From Promethearchaeota archaeon (lineage in GTDB: Archaea; Asgardarchaeota; Lokiarchaeia; Sigyniarchaeales; SOKP01), in contig JABXKD010000005.1 in NCBI GenBank assembly GCA_013375475.1, forward strand, positions 1-64,000: a stretch of DNA of 64,000 nt. Reading direction: 5' to 3'. Positions 10,015 to 19,377 of the stretch are shown here, one piece after another; position 1 is the stretch's first letter, and each line of letters opens with the position of its first letter. The position numbers were made by a program, and so were the translations under genes. Under the pieces are notes generated by a model that saw only the letters and a list, made by a program, of their open reading frames with translations, was not told where the DNA came from and made no database searches.

Positions 10015-10309
10015 ATCTCTTTTAATAATCATTTCTAACCTTTTTATAAGATGTTTTTTATCTATTTTTCCTTGTTAATAATATTTATCTTAGCAGATAT
10101 GATTGAAAAGTACCTAAAGTCTAATTTTAGTTTAAAAATATATTTAATTTGCTCTTGAAACCAAAAAAATAGAAATTTTCTATTGGAATATCACCTACAT
10201 ATTATCTAGTCTAATCTAAACCTCGGAAAATTCCTAATTCTTATATATTTCTAAAATATAATATTAAGTTAAGTAGAATTAATGATGTTGAGGACAATTT
10301 AAACTAAAA
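10015..10309. other. Intergenic gap without recognisable gene
   Basis: About 295 nt of very AT-rich sequence between rps7 and the ATP-cone regulator. Several T-runs shortly after rps7 (CTTTTTATAAGATGTTTTTT) could serve as archaeal transcription terminators. ATATATTT near 10245 is a possible promoter element for the next gene. I see no tRNA, box C/D motif pair or coding signal. Confidence 0.4.
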
Positions 10310-12304
10310 TTGAATTCCGACAAAAATCAAGATATTTTAGAGAAACAACTGAAGACACTAGGTCAAAAAATAAGGATCGATATTTTAAAGAAATTAAACC
10401 TTAGCAATTATCCTTTACCTTATTCATCGCTTCAGAAGGAAGTTTTAGGAAGTAATCCAAACGCTATTAATTTTTCATTTCACTTAAAAGCGTTAAAAAA
10501 TAGCGTTTTAATCGAATCCTCAGAGAATGGATACCTACTAACTACTATAGGGAAACAAATTTTGAAAAATATTGTGTCCATCGAGCAAATCCTCAACGAT
10601 AAGAATAAAACAATAATGATCAGGACTTCAAAGTATTCGAAAGAACCATTTGATACAAATAAAATTGAAAGTTATTTGATTAAAGAAGGCCAAGTTGAAA
10701 AATTTCTAGCAAAACAAATAGCTAAAGAAGTTGAAGAACGTCTATCTAAAACGAATATTGATTACTTAACAACACCATTAATGAGAGAATATATTAATGC
10801 TATTCTATTAGAAAATGGTCAAGAAGAAATTAGACATAAATTGACTAGATTGGGCACACCGCCCTTCGAAGTTTTTAAACACTTCGATAATAATTCAATT
10901 ACATCAGAAAAATTCCTCTCAAAATTAGGCTCAGATGTATCCGAGCAATTTTTACTTTTAAATCTTCTCCCTAAGAATTTAGCAGACTTGTATTTATCGG
11001 GGGAAGTGATTCTCCTAAATCTAAATTATTGGAGTTTAAGACCTTTAGGTTTGTATGTTGATTCCAATTCAATCCTGGAGCAAATATCCAAGAACAACCC
11101 CATCGACTTCAATAATCTTAATAGTCTAATAAACCAAATTAATCTAATAATAAGTTTTTTCGATAAAATAGCTTTCTTTAAACCATTTTTTTCTGAAGAT
11201 ATAATGTTGGGCAATTTTACTGATTCTTTCTTGTTTAATTTTGAATCTGAAAAGGATTCTTCCCATCTTTTAAAAATCATTGTTTCTCAAATTTTAAGAC
11301 TTAGTTATAGACATTATGATGAAAAATCTCATCTGTCATTAGAATTCTCTCTTTTAAATAAAGACAAAGAAGGATTGGTCGAAAGTTCGCAAGTTCAATT
11401 AATTAATACATTATTTAATAAGCTATTTAATCAAATTAGCCATAAAAATCAAAATACCGGACCTCTACTGTTACTCGATTACACTTCATTTCAGACTTCT
11501 AAAAAATCGTTTGATATTTTGGCAAATTATTTAAAACCTGGTTATTATCGTAATTTTATTTTCTTCGATAAAACTGAATCGAATTTACTCAACTCCTCTC
11601 TTATAAATGTACGTAGCCTAAGTGGTAGCAATTATAATAGAAACAGAATTATTTTGGATAAAATTTTAATTAATTTACTTGAGATTGCTGAAAATTCTTG
11701 CCAGAGTGATAATACTTTCTTCGATTATTTACAAGAGAGAATTGATTCTCTTTTTGAATTCTTTGAATATAAAAAAGAATTAATGGATCGAAGGTTTAAA
11801 ACCTCCAAACAATGGGAAAGAATAACCTCTGAATTTTTTGAAATTAAAAACTCTAATTGGATCGACGATTCTTTAAAATCTGTTAGTTTTATCGGTTTTA
11901 ATGAGGCGGTAAAAACACATTGTGGTATTGAAATTGATAGAATCGATAAAAGTGAGTCCTTTGCTTATGAAGTTTTAGAGTTTATGAGTAATATCATTAA
12001 AGAAAAGAATCAACAACAAGACGAGAATTATATATTAACTCAGCCCCATTACGATGGTTATCTACATGATATATACCATAATAATCAACCCAAATTAGGA
12101 AACAAATCTAATCCATATAGTACCTGTATGATTAGAGAGGATTCAAAGCTATCAATCAAGAGTAAAATTGACTTATATAAGAAATTTGAGAAATTTCTTG
12201 GTGGAGGAAGCGTTTTTACCCTAGGTGTGAATAAAGATTCTATTGAAGAACAAATAAATAGTTTAATAAATACAAAATTGAACGCATTTCAACTACATTT
12301 ATAA
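10310..12304 (+). CDS. HTH / ATP-cone / NrdD-like fusion protein, putative regulator
   Basis: A 664-residue protein that starts with TTG. Residues ~10-85 look like a winged helix-turn-helix (KIRIDILKKL ... SFHLKALKNSVLIESSENGY). Residues ~100-185 are an ATP-cone domain (SKYSKEPFDTNKIESYLIKEG ... RLTRLGTPPFEVF), the nucleotide sensor of ribonucleotide reductases and NrdR. The remainder resembles the anaerobic (class III) reductase fold: LLPKNLADLYLSGEV near residue 220 and a late FEKFLGGGSVFTLGV. The C-terminal glycyl-radical motif (RVxGY type) is absent, and I see no Cys pair of the metal site. It is probably a nucleotide-sensing transcription regulator rather than an enzyme. It is monocistronic, followed by convergent pyrB. 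Confidence 0.65.
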   Translation: MNSDKNQDILEKQLKTLGQKIRIDILKKLNLSNYPLPYSSLQKEVLGSNPNAINFSFHLKALKNSVLIESSENGYLLTTIGKQILKNIVSIEQILNDKNKTIMIRTSKYSKEPFDTNKIESYLIKEGQVEKFLAKQIAKEVEERLSKTNIDYLTTPLMREYINAILLENGQEEIRHKLTRLGTPPFEVFKHFDNNSITSEKFLSKLGSDVSEQFLLLNLLPKNLADLYLSGEVILLNLNYWSLRPLGLYVDSNSILEQISKNNPIDFNNLNSLINQINLIISFFDKIAFFKPFFSEDIMLGNFTDSFLFNFESEKDSSHLLKIIVSQILRLSYRHYDEKSHLSLEFSLLNKDKEGLVESSQVQLINTLFNKLFNQISHKNQNTGPLLLLDYTSFQTSKKSFDILANYLKPGYYRNFIFFDKTESNLLNSSLINVRSLSGSNYNRNRIILDKILINLLEIAENSCQSDNTFFDYLQERIDSLFEFFEYKKELMDRRFKTSKQWERITSEFFEIKNSNWIDDSLKSVSFIGFNEAVKTHCGIEIDRIDKSESFAYEVLEFMSNIIKEKNQQQDENYILTQPHYDGYLHDIYHNNQPKLGNKSNPYSTCMIREDSKLSIKSKIDLYKKFEKFLGGGSVFTLGVNKDSIEEQINSLINTKLNAFQLHL

Positions 12305-12314
12305 CTAAAATCAT

Positions 12315-13238
12315 TTAATTTGATAATAATTCCGCCAAAATCGCCTTTCTCATAGGAATACCATAGTATGCTTGTTTAAAGTAAATAGATTTAGGAGAAT
12401 CATCAATTTCAGCTGAAATCTCTTTGATTCTTGGTAATGGGTGCATAATTTTAAAATTGTCCTTAGTCTCTGCCATATCCTTTTTAGTGAAGACATAGAA
12501 ATCTTTGACTCTGTCATATTCTTCAATATCGGCAAATCTTTCTTTCTGAATTCTAGTAACATAGAGAATGTCTAGAATATTAAGAATATCTCTAAATTTC
12601 TCGATTTCTTTGTATTTAACTTGGTTCTGTTGTAAGTAATCCTTATCCCTTTTTCTGAGCATCAAATCTTTAGGACTTATGAAGTAAATATTAGCTTCAT
12701 AGTTCGAAAGTAATATAGATAACGAATGAACAGTTCTCCCATATTTCAAATCCCCCATTATCCCAATATTCAATCCGTCTAATTTTTGGCCCTCTTGTGT
12801 TATAGTTAATAAATCTAATAAAGCTTGCGTTGGATGTTCTCCACTTCCAGATCCCGCATTTATTATTGGAATTTTTGCGAATTTTGCAGCTAATCTAGCT
12901 GCACCTTCTAAATTATGTCTAATAACAATGCCATCACTGTAATTTTCTACAGTGCGTATCGTATCTGCGATGCTCTCACCTTTCTTTGTTGAAGAAACAT
13001 CACCCGTATGAAAACCAATTACATTTCCTCCTAAACGATACATTGCTGACTCGAAACTTAAACGGGTTCTTGTAGATGGTTCAAAAAATAAAGTTGCTAA
13101 TATCTTCCCTTTTAAAACATCAGCTTTTTTATTATTATGAATCATTTCTTTGCCTTTTTGGAGAATATACTCTATATCTTCTCGCGAAAAATCTTTCGCA
13201 GTTATAATTCCTTCTTTAAATTTCTCTTTAAATGACAT
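12315..13238 (-). CDS. pyrB: Aspartate carbamoyltransferase catalytic subunit
   Basis: Catalyses the first committed pyrimidine step, carbamoyl phosphate plus aspartate to carbamoyl aspartate. At 307 residues it has the usual length. The carbamoyl-phosphate site FFEPSTRTRLSFESA, HPTQALLDL, GDLKYGRTVHSL and the aspartate-domain MHPLPRI are intact. No regulatory subunit gene pyrI is adjacent, although in many archaea it follows pyrB directly. It is convergent with the ATP-cone regulator, with 10 nt between the stops. Confidence 0.97.
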   Translation of the reverse strand: MSFKEKFKEGIITAKDFSREDIEYILQKGKEMIHNNKKADVLKGKILATLFFEPSTRTRLSFESAMYRLGGNVIGFHTGDVSSTKKGESIADTIRTVENYSDGIVIRHNLEGAARLAAKFAKIPIINAGSGSGEHPTQALLDLLTITQEGQKLDGLNIGIMGDLKYGRTVHSLSILLSNYEANIYFISPKDLMLRKRDKDYLQQNQVKYKEIEKFRDILNILDILYVTRIQKERFADIEEYDRVKDFYVFTKKDMAETKDNFKIMHPLPRIKEISAEIDDSPKSIYFKQAYYGIPMRKAILAELLSN

Positions 13239-13395
13239 AATTCTAAACGAAAGTTTTAATAAAATTATAGTAATACCATTTAAAATATTTTTTATTTACA
13301 TATGCTTTTCCAACAAAGAATAAAGCAGAACTAATAAAATTTAAAATTTATAAATAATTAATAACTTTAAACTGAAATTTGAAGTTGCTTGAAAA

Positions 13396-13677
13396 ATGAA
13401 ATACCCGCGTTCAATAAATCGTTATTGTCCAACTTGTAGATCTCACAAAATACACAATGTCTCTATGTATAAGAAGGGAAAAGAGCGAATGCTCAACCAG
13501 GGTAGAAGACGTGTAGAAAGAAAGAAAACCGGTTATGGTAGTTTCCCTAAAGAAATATTTCATAAGAATGCAAAAGTGAACAAAAGATCACTGCCTGTAT
13601 TAGAGTGTTCAGAATGCGGCAAAAAACAGTATTCTAAATCTTATCGAGTAAAGAAATTCGAATTACAGGAAGTATGA
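13396..13677 (+). CDS. rpl44e: Ribosomal protein L44e
   Basis: A 93-residue large-subunit protein with a zinc ribbon. The first pair is YCPTCRSHK, the second ECSECGKKQYSK. The basic stretch KKGKERMLNQGRRR matches the family. It is followed 13 nt later by rps27e, the conserved archaeal pair. In many archaea aIF2-alpha and nop10 follow, but here those two genes lie about 8 kb away on the minus strand. Confidence 0.97.
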   Translation: MKYPRSINRYCPTCRSHKIHNVSMYKKGKERMLNQGRRRVERKKTGYGSFPKEIFHKNAKVNKRSLPVLECSECGKKQYSKSYRVKKFELQEV

Positions 13678-13690
13678 GAGTTGAAAAGTT

Positions 13691-13897
13691 ATGCCGAAAA
13701 AGAAAAGTAAAGAAGCATTAATCCCTCAACCTCAAAGTAGATTCTTGCGAGTCAAGTGTCTAAATTGTGGTAATCAACAAATAATTTTTGGTTGCTCTGC
13801 AACAGATGTAGAATGTTTAGTGTGTGGAAAAACACTTCTTCAATCTACTGGTGGTAAAGCACGAATTTTAACGAAGATTTTAGAAGTACTTTCCTAA
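13691..13897 (+). CDS. rps27e: Ribosomal protein S27e
   Basis: A 68-residue small-subunit zinc-ribbon protein. The two zinc half-sites CLNCGN and CLVCGK and the interval [28 protein letters not shown] are typical. The tail [15 protein letters not shown] also matches. Co-transcribed with rpl44e. A stable hairpin follows 40 nt after the stop. Confidence 0.97.
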   Translation: MPKKKSKEALIPQPQSRFLRVKCLNCGNQQIIFGCSATDVECLVCGKTLLQSTGGKARILTKILEVLS

Positions 13898-13936
13898 TAT
13901 ATTTTTGCTTAATTTAGGAATATATCAAGTACTCAG

Positions 13937-13960
13937 ATCGTGAAACCACTCTTTCACGAT
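13937..13960 (+). terminator. Stable hairpin downstream of rps27e
   Basis: A perfect 9-bp inverted repeat, ATCGTGAAA and TTTCACGAT, with a 6-nt loop CCACTC (extendable by a G-T pair). It lies 40 nt after the S27e stop in otherwise AT-rich intergenic DNA. It may act in 3'-end formation or protect the ribosomal mRNA. It is not followed by a clean T-run, so a classic intrinsic terminator is not certain. Confidence 0.4.
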
Positions 13961-14058
13961 TATACATATATAGCAAGATATTTTTAGCATATTATATCAT
14001 AAATAATCAAATTAGTTATCCTTGATTCTGGGATTATCTAGATAAAATAGTATAATCT

Positions 14059-15270
14059 TTAGAATGTTATGGGATATGTTCCATAATTATGAACAGCTTC
14101 ATTATAGGCTATAAAATTTTCTAATTTACACCATTTTGTTACAGAATGAGATGACGAAAAAATATGACCTCCATCTTTAGATACATTTTTTAATAAATAC
14201 CTCACGTATTCTGTAACCTCTTCTGGAGTTCCATGAGATAACAAGGGAATAGGTACATTTCCAATGAAAATAATGTCTTTTCCAAATTTTTCCTTTAATT
14301 CAACTATATCGTTCCCAGATGCTTTTTCTATTGGATGAAGAGCATCTAATCCCATATCTACAAAATCAGGTAGTAACTCTGAAACATATCCACAAGAATG
14401 CATAATTACTTTACCTCCAAGACTGTGTACTTTGTTACAGAATTTTTTAATGCTTGGTTTAAAAAATTCCCTAAACATTTGAGGTGATATTATACTAGTT
14501 CCCTTAATACCGAGATCATTAGACATGTAGATATATTTTCCTCCCTTTTCAATAACTTTTTCTACTAAAGCAATACTATAATCACTCATTTGCGTAACTA
14601 TATCTTTAACGAAGCTTTTATCCTTTACCAACAGTTTAAACATAGTTTCAAACCCAAACATACCGCATAACTCTTCAAAAAATCCACTTCCGAATAAGAA
14701 GAAAGTTGGAACAAGATCAATCTTCTTACAAGTATTTAGTGTTCTCTTAACCAAAATACTGTTTCCAGGGTGATCAACATCAAATTCTATATATTTTTCC
14801 CAATCATCGGGTGATTGTATAAAACCATGTCTTGTGTGAGCGCCATCAGGACTAGTTCGCCAAACAAGTCTCCCGTCTGGACCTCTTACAACTTTGTTAT
14901 CCTCTTCAGTATGGAAATCCTCAAAGATTTTATTTTTGAAAATCATTGGAACGCCAGGAAAGGTTAGGAACATGTCATAATTAAACTCCACATGAATTCG
15001 AGCAGTTTTTTTGGGAGATCCACCAAGTATGGTCTCAAGAGTACGGGGATTTGTTACAATTTGTTCCATTTGCGATATTAATGATGGTTTTTCATGAAAC
15101 ATTTCAATTAATTGTGGAGGAAAAAATAAAATACCGGAGCCTACCTCTTGACCATCTACAAGCGGATTTAATTCCGGAATTTCTATTGAAATTTCAAATT
15201 TAGGTACCCTATCAGGGATTTCCGCGTTAAAAACCGATTCAATACGTTTAAAAGAATTCCATACAGCCAT
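14059..15270 (-). CDS. Uroporphyrinogen-decarboxylase-family protein
   Basis: A 403-residue URO-D-fold protein of the MtaA/corrinoid-methyltransferase type rather than a true HemE. It ends in the barrel segments HSCGYVSELLPDFVDMGLDALHPIEKA, with a possible metal-binding His/Cys pair, and FIGNVPIPLL. In the family such proteins move methyl groups to or from corrinoid proteins and are abundant in Asgard and other anaerobic archaea. It lies 33 nt downstream of the ferredoxin-nitroreductase gene, probably one operon. The methyl donor is unknown. A second, broken copy of the family lies near 43.5 kb. Confidence 0.8.
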   Translation of the reverse strand: MAVWNSFKRIESVFNAEIPDRVPKFEISIEIPELNPLVDGQEVGSGILFFPPQLIEMFHEKPSLISQMEQIVTNPRTLETILGGSPKKTARIHVEFNYDMFLTFPGVPMIFKNKIFEDFHTEEDNKVVRGPDGRLVWRTSPDGAHTRHGFIQSPDDWEKYIEFDVDHPGNSILVKRTLNTCKKIDLVPTFFLFGSGFFEELCGMFGFETMFKLLVKDKSFVKDIVTQMSDYSIALVEKVIEKGGKYIYMSNDLGIKGTSIISPQMFREFFKPSIKKFCNKVHSLGGKVIMHSCGYVSELLPDFVDMGLDALHPIEKASGNDIVELKEKFGKDIIFIGNVPIPLLSHGTPEEVTEYVRYLLKNVSKDGGHIFSSSHSVTKWCKLENFIAYNEAVHNYGTYPITF

Positions 15271-15303
15271 GGTATCTTCTTTATTTGCTCCTAGATTGAT
15301 AGT

Positions 15304-16110
15304 TTAATTCAAACCTTTTACACGCTTTAGGGAACGAGGAGGAGTTCGAAATAACTCATAATTTGGATAACCCAAAGTAAACGCTCCAAATGCTTTGGCT
15401 CTTATGCGCGCTATTTTCATTATTTTAGGGTTTAATTCGATACCTACTTGAGTCCAACCGTTCCAGCAAGTACCTAAACCTAATGAATGGGCTGCTAATC
15501 GGCCATAAGTAATCATATCGGCTATGTTCTGAATTCCTATGACTGTAGAGAGTTGTGAAGACACAATGATTAAATGTGGTGCATTAAAATAGACGGGAAC
15601 CTCAAATTCTTTAGCGAGGTTAGCCAATCTTTCACCATATAACCAACCCCAAGCCTTATCATTAGTTAAAACCTCTTGAATTGCGTCTGATAACTCTTTC
15701 AGTTGTTGTTTGTCAGAAATAATGGTAATGGTTTCTGATCTCATATTCCGACCCGTTGGAGCCCATTGCATTGCGTGAAAGATTTTTAGCAATGTATTAT
15801 TTGGAACTTCCTGCTTTTTATATTGCCTTATCGAACGGTGTCCCTGAAGGAATTTAAACATTTCTTCATAAGTTACTATTTCTTCTGGATTATTTATTCC
15901 TTTAAAAGTAATTGATTCTCCCATATCTTCATAAAGTACTGCGTCTTCAGGACATCTTGCAACGCAGTGGCCACATCGGATACACATTGAATTAGGATCC
16001 GCATATCTAATTTTCTCTCCTCCGTCATCTTTAAACAACGCCCTAGGACAAGTTGTTATACAAGTACCACATTGACTGCATTTGTCATAATCAATACCTA
16101 TTATTGGCAT
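15304..16110 (-). CDS. Nitroreductase-family protein with N-terminal 2x[4Fe-4S] ferredoxin domain
   Basis: A 268-residue fusion. Residues 1-65 hold two 4Fe-4S clusters (CSQCGTCITTCPRALF and CIRCGHCVARCPEDAV). The rest is an FMN-dependent nitroreductase fold with HRSIRQYKKQEV and WAPTGRNMRS at the flavin site, and GLGTCWNGW later. Family members reduce small substrates with electrons from the clusters. The actual substrate is not predictable. It is in an operon with the URO-D-family gene. Confidence 0.88.
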   Translation of the reverse strand: MPIIGIDYDKCSQCGTCITTCPRALFKDDGGEKIRYADPNSMCIRCGHCVARCPEDAVLYEDMGESITFKGINNPEEIVTYEEMFKFLQGHRSIRQYKKQEVPNNTLLKIFHAMQWAPTGRNMRSETITIISDKQQLKELSDAIQEVLTNDKAWGWLYGERLANLAKEFEVPVYFNAPHLIIVSSQLSTVIGIQNIADMITYGRLAAHSLGLGTCWNGWTQVGIELNPKIMKIARIRAKAFGAFTLGYPNYELFRTPPRSLKRVKGLN

Positions 16111-16240
16111 TTATGTTCACTCCAAAAAACTAATTTCCTTATAAATTAGTCTTATTTTTATATTCTTAAAAAATTATCGTCATCCCAGTGCCCAAGATTA
16201 AGATTAATTAAATTTGCAGTTTAATAAAAAAAAAAGGTTT

Positions 16241-16579
16241 TCAATATTCTCGCCATGTATGCTTACATTCAAGGCATCTGAAAAACGATGTGCTTGGTTC
16301 GTCAGCGCTCCGAGTTTGCTCTTGCCAAGCTTCTGCCTTTTTATTGTTGCATTTGGGACAATATTTAGTGACAATTGGGTGGACAGAAATTTTATCTTCG
16401 GGGTTCACTACTATAAGATTTTTATCTAAAGCTTTTTTCTTCAATTTCACATTTTTATTAATTTCTTCCGCGCTTAGCTTTAGTTCCTTTTGAAAGCCAC
16501 ACCTACAAAATAAAGACTTGTTTCCATCATAAACTTTTTTACGTAAAAGATTTGAACATTCTGGACAAAATTCAACCAT
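16241..16579 (-). CDS. tfs: Transcription factor S (TFIIS/RPB9-like cleavage factor)
   Basis: A 112-residue protein with two zinc ribbons: N-terminal CPECSNLLRKK...CRCG and C-terminal CPKCNNKKAEAWQEQTRSADEPSTSFFRCLECKHTW. The acidic pair in RSADEP is the tip that enters the RNA polymerase active site and stimulates cleavage of backtracked RNA, so it should be active. It is located next to the PCNA/primase cluster, as in several archaea. Confidence 0.95.
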   Translation of the reverse strand: MVEFCPECSNLLRKKVYDGNKSLFCRCGFQKELKLSAEEINKNVKLKKKALDKNLIVVNPEDKISVHPIVTKYCPKCNNKKAEAWQEQTRSADEPSTSFFRCLECKHTWREY

Positions 16580-16760
16580 ATATTTAACCCTAAAATTTAG
16601 AATAGTTCCTTAAAGAATCAAGAAAAGCATAAATATTAAAATTTGTGCTTTTAAAATAAAATTTTTACATAATTATAAGAATTCAATTAATCTAGTAAAT
16701 GGTTTAAATGGAGGAGCTAAACCCTTTTACAATTTTAAACTTTCTGCGATAGATTAAACT

Positions 16761-17084
16761 CTAAACTAAATTTAATTCCTTTTTAATTTCATAGAGCTTT
16801 CGATAATATTCAAAGTTTAACTTATTCTTATCTTGTATAATTTCTGCTCCAATTTCTTTTTCTCCTCCCGTAGTAATATTGAGTTCGCCTATTGCATTAA
16901 TAAGATCATTTTTTTTAAATGGAAATTCAACGACTTTGATATCTACTTTTATATCTCCAGTTTTATCGTTCAAAATTATATGGTCATTTTCAACAATTTG
17001 TTTAACGTATCCCGTTATCTGAACTCGATTATCCGAGCTTTTTACATCTACAATCATTCTTTGAATCGCTGGCTCGCGCATCAT
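16761..17084 (-). CDS. Small OB-fold nucleic-acid-binding protein (RPA-like)
   Basis: A 107-residue protein. The segment VQITGYVKQIVENDHIILNDKTGDIKVDI is typical of an OB fold of the RPA32/tRNA-anticodon-binding type. The C-terminus is helical and charged. Its position divergent from pcna and next to tfs suggests a role in DNA replication or repair, perhaps as a single-strand-binding accessory subunit. That is inference from context. Confidence 0.6.
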   Translation of the reverse strand: MMREPAIQRMIVDVKSSDNRVQITGYVKQIVENDHIILNDKTGDIKVDIKVVEFPFKKNDLINAIGELNITTGGEKEIGAEIIQDKNKLNFEYYRKLYEIKKELNLV

Positions 17085-17230
17085 ATTAGATCGATTTTTT
17101 TTTATTTAATATAGATTAAAAAATTTAAGGTGACTATATATAATTAATTCAAAAATTACAATTTGAATTGTAAAGTATTATTAAACCTATAATACTGAAT
17201 TTTATAAATATTGCCAATAAAACTATATTA

Positions 17231-17238
17231 ATATAAAT
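17231..17238 (+). promoter_or_regulatory. Possible TATA box of the PCNA-primase cluster
   Basis: ATATAAAT lies about 30 nt before the pcna ATG. Other AT-rich octamers (TTTATAAATA near 17200) are also possible, so the exact element is uncertain. Confidence 0.35.
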
Positions 17239-17266
17239 TAGTAATCAATAAAAGTGCTGATAATTA

Positions 17267-18070
17267 ATGAGCTTTACACTAAAACTGGAAAATAGTAGGG
17301 TATTGAAGGGTATTGTTGAAACTCTATCTAGTATCATAGATGAGACCGAATTTAAAGTTTCTCCTAAAGAATTTGTTATCACAGCGATGGACCCAAGTCG
17401 AATCTGTTTGTTAAAACTATCAATAAAGAAGGAAGGTTTTGACGATTACAAGTGTAGTAAAGAATCTAAAATAGGTTTAAACTTGGACGATTTGGATAAG
17501 ATACTTAAAAGAAGTTCTGCTGATGACAATATTGAAATAGACTTTAAAGAGACAGAACAAAAAATTAAAATAACTATGCAACGCGAAGGGAGAGCCCGTA
17601 AAAGAACTTTTAGTCTAGCATTAATTGACCTTGATCGGGAAGATATTCCGATGGACAACTTATTAAAAATTGAATATCCTTCAAATTGGGTTATAGATAC
17701 GGAATTTCTCGTAGAAGCAATAAAGGATGCAGAAATATATTCTGAAATACTTAACATGAAGGCTGTTGCGAACGAAGGATTAATCTTTAGCTCAAATGGT
17801 CAGATTGGCGAAATGGAGTACGATCTCAGCATAGAAGATTTGATTGAAAGTGAAATTACCGAAACTTGTACGGGGGCTTATAGTCTAACATTTCTAAAAG
17901 CAATACTAAAAATCTCCTCAATCACAGAAAAACTGGAAATTTCACTTAAAACAGACCATCCCTTAAAAATGATTTTCAATCTTTTAGAAGGCGGTGAATT
18001 AAATTACTTCCTTGCACCTCGGGTCGAAGAAGCTGAATTTGATGAAAACGACGATATGGACGAATTTTAA
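17267..18070 (+). CDS. pcn: DNA polymerase sliding clamp (PCNA)
   Basis: A 267-residue PCNA monomer that should form a trimeric ring around DNA. The N-terminal KGIVETLSSIIDETEFKVSP, the segment ITAMDPSRICLLKLSI and the inter-domain region are typical. The C-terminal PLKMIFNLLEGGELNYFLAPRVEE is the last strand and loop that receive PIP-box partners. An acidic tail (DENDDMDEF) is appended. It heads a replication cluster with PriL, PriS and GINS. Confidence 0.97.
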   Translation: MSFTLKLENSRVLKGIVETLSSIIDETEFKVSPKEFVITAMDPSRICLLKLSIKKEGFDDYKCSKESKIGLNLDDLDKILKRSSADDNIEIDFKETEQKIKITMQREGRARKRTFSLALIDLDREDIPMDNLLKIEYPSNWVIDTEFLVEAIKDAEIYSEILNMKAVANEGLIFSSNGQIGEMEYDLSIEDLIESEITETCTGAYSLTFLKAILKISSITEKLEISLKTDHPLKMIFNLLEGGELNYFLAPRVEEAEFDENDDMDEF

Positions 18071-18150
18071 GTCTTCTATTGTAAATCAATTAACTCGTTG
18101 CAATTAAAACAAATCACCCCTATGAACAATTAAATGTACTTATTTTTACT

Positions 18151-19377
18151 TTGAAAAGAGAGGTTATAGGAGCCTTGAGCATTTCAAACGAATTAATTAA
18201 TCGATATCCATGGCTTCCCTCCTTAAAAACAATTTATAAAGACATCGGAGAGAAACCACCTACTGAGTTTATTTCAGAGATCTTTTCTAATAATAATAGT
18301 GTTCAAATCGCTAACCGAGTTTTAAAAATCTTCGAAGCTGCTTTCAATAATATGGAAGAGATTCCAGATTATACGATTGACAACTTAAATGTTCATGTTT
18401 ATTTATTGCTAAAAATTATACTTTATGCTCTAAATAACAAGGTGATAACAAATAGAGCTGCCAATCTATATTCAAAGAACGCTTACAACGATATGGAAAG
18501 GGAAAATAGTATATCAAATATATATGAAATATGTCACGATTTAGATTTAAAAATCAATTTTTATGATCCCCCCGAACCTATTGGACTAAAAATCATAAAA
18601 GATAATCGAGAAAAACTAAAAGCAAATTTTTCAATTCATTACATTGATTATCTTAAACTTGCATCAAATTTAAGAGACGAGCATAGGAAATTAACAAATA
18701 AGGTATTGATCAATGGTCATGTATTTGTTCAAAATAAAACTTTAATACGATTAATACAAGAGTACGTTAGAAACAAGCTTCTTAGTGAAGAAACAGACGA
18801 TAAAGCTTCTTTAAAAGCATTTATTAACGAAGCTTCTAAAATTCAAGGATTTAAAGAATTATATGATAAAATCTTAATCTTATGGGAGAAGAGAAAAGAA
18901 GAATTTGATTTTACTTTTAAACTTGATATAAGTAGTAAGGAGGAGATGGTATTACTTCTTCCTCCGTGTGTAATTGAAATATTAAAAAAAGCAGAAGAAG
19001 GTCAAAACCTTGTCCATCATGAACGACTATATATTGTTTGGCTTTTACTCGCTCTAGAATACCCCGTTGAATATGTAGTTAGTATATTTTCCATTATACC
19101 TGATTTTGATAGAGAAAAAACTACATATCAAGTAGAATATGCAAAAAGAAAAAATTATACACCATACCAATGCTCTACTTTAAAATCTTTAGGTTTATGT
19201 ATGGCAGATAAATATAAGGACGAACTCTGTTTAACGGGATATGGTTCACAAGACCCCTCTGAGAGAAAAAAGTTGAAACACCCACTAGGCTATGTTCGTA
19301 TAAAGAAATATAGAAGTGATAAAGGAGAATATCTAGCAAAAAGAGAACTGGAGGAATCAGAGAAACCAAATGAGTGA
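18151..19377 (+). CDS. priL: DNA primase large subunit PriL
   Basis: A 408-residue regulatory subunit of the archaeal/eukaryotic-type primase. The C-terminal domain carries cysteines of the 4Fe-4S cluster in YQCSTLKSLGLC and DELC, followed by KHPLGYVRIKKY, a hallmark of the family. The start is TTG at 18151, since no ATG precedes the conserved N-terminus. It overlaps priS by 8 nt (ATGAGTGA), so the two subunits are translationally coupled. Confidence 0.92.
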   Translation: MKREVIGALSISNELINRYPWLPSLKTIYKDIGEKPPTEFISEIFSNNNSVQIANRVLKIFEAAFNNMEEIPDYTIDNLNVHVYLLLKIILYALNNKVITNRAANLYSKNAYNDMERENSISNIYEICHDLDLKINFYDPPEPIGLKIIKDNREKLKANFSIHYIDYLKLASNLRDEHRKLTNKVLINGHVFVQNKTLIRLIQEYVRNKLLSEETDDKASLKAFINEASKIQGFKELYDKILILWEKRKEEFDFTFKLDISSKEEMVLLLPPCVIEILKKAEEGQNLVHHERLYIVWLLLALEYPVEYVVSIFSIIPDFDREKTTYQVEYAKRKNYTPYQCSTLKSLGLCMADKYKDELCLTGYGSQDPSERKKLKHPLGYVRIKKYRSDKGEYLAKRELEESEKPNE

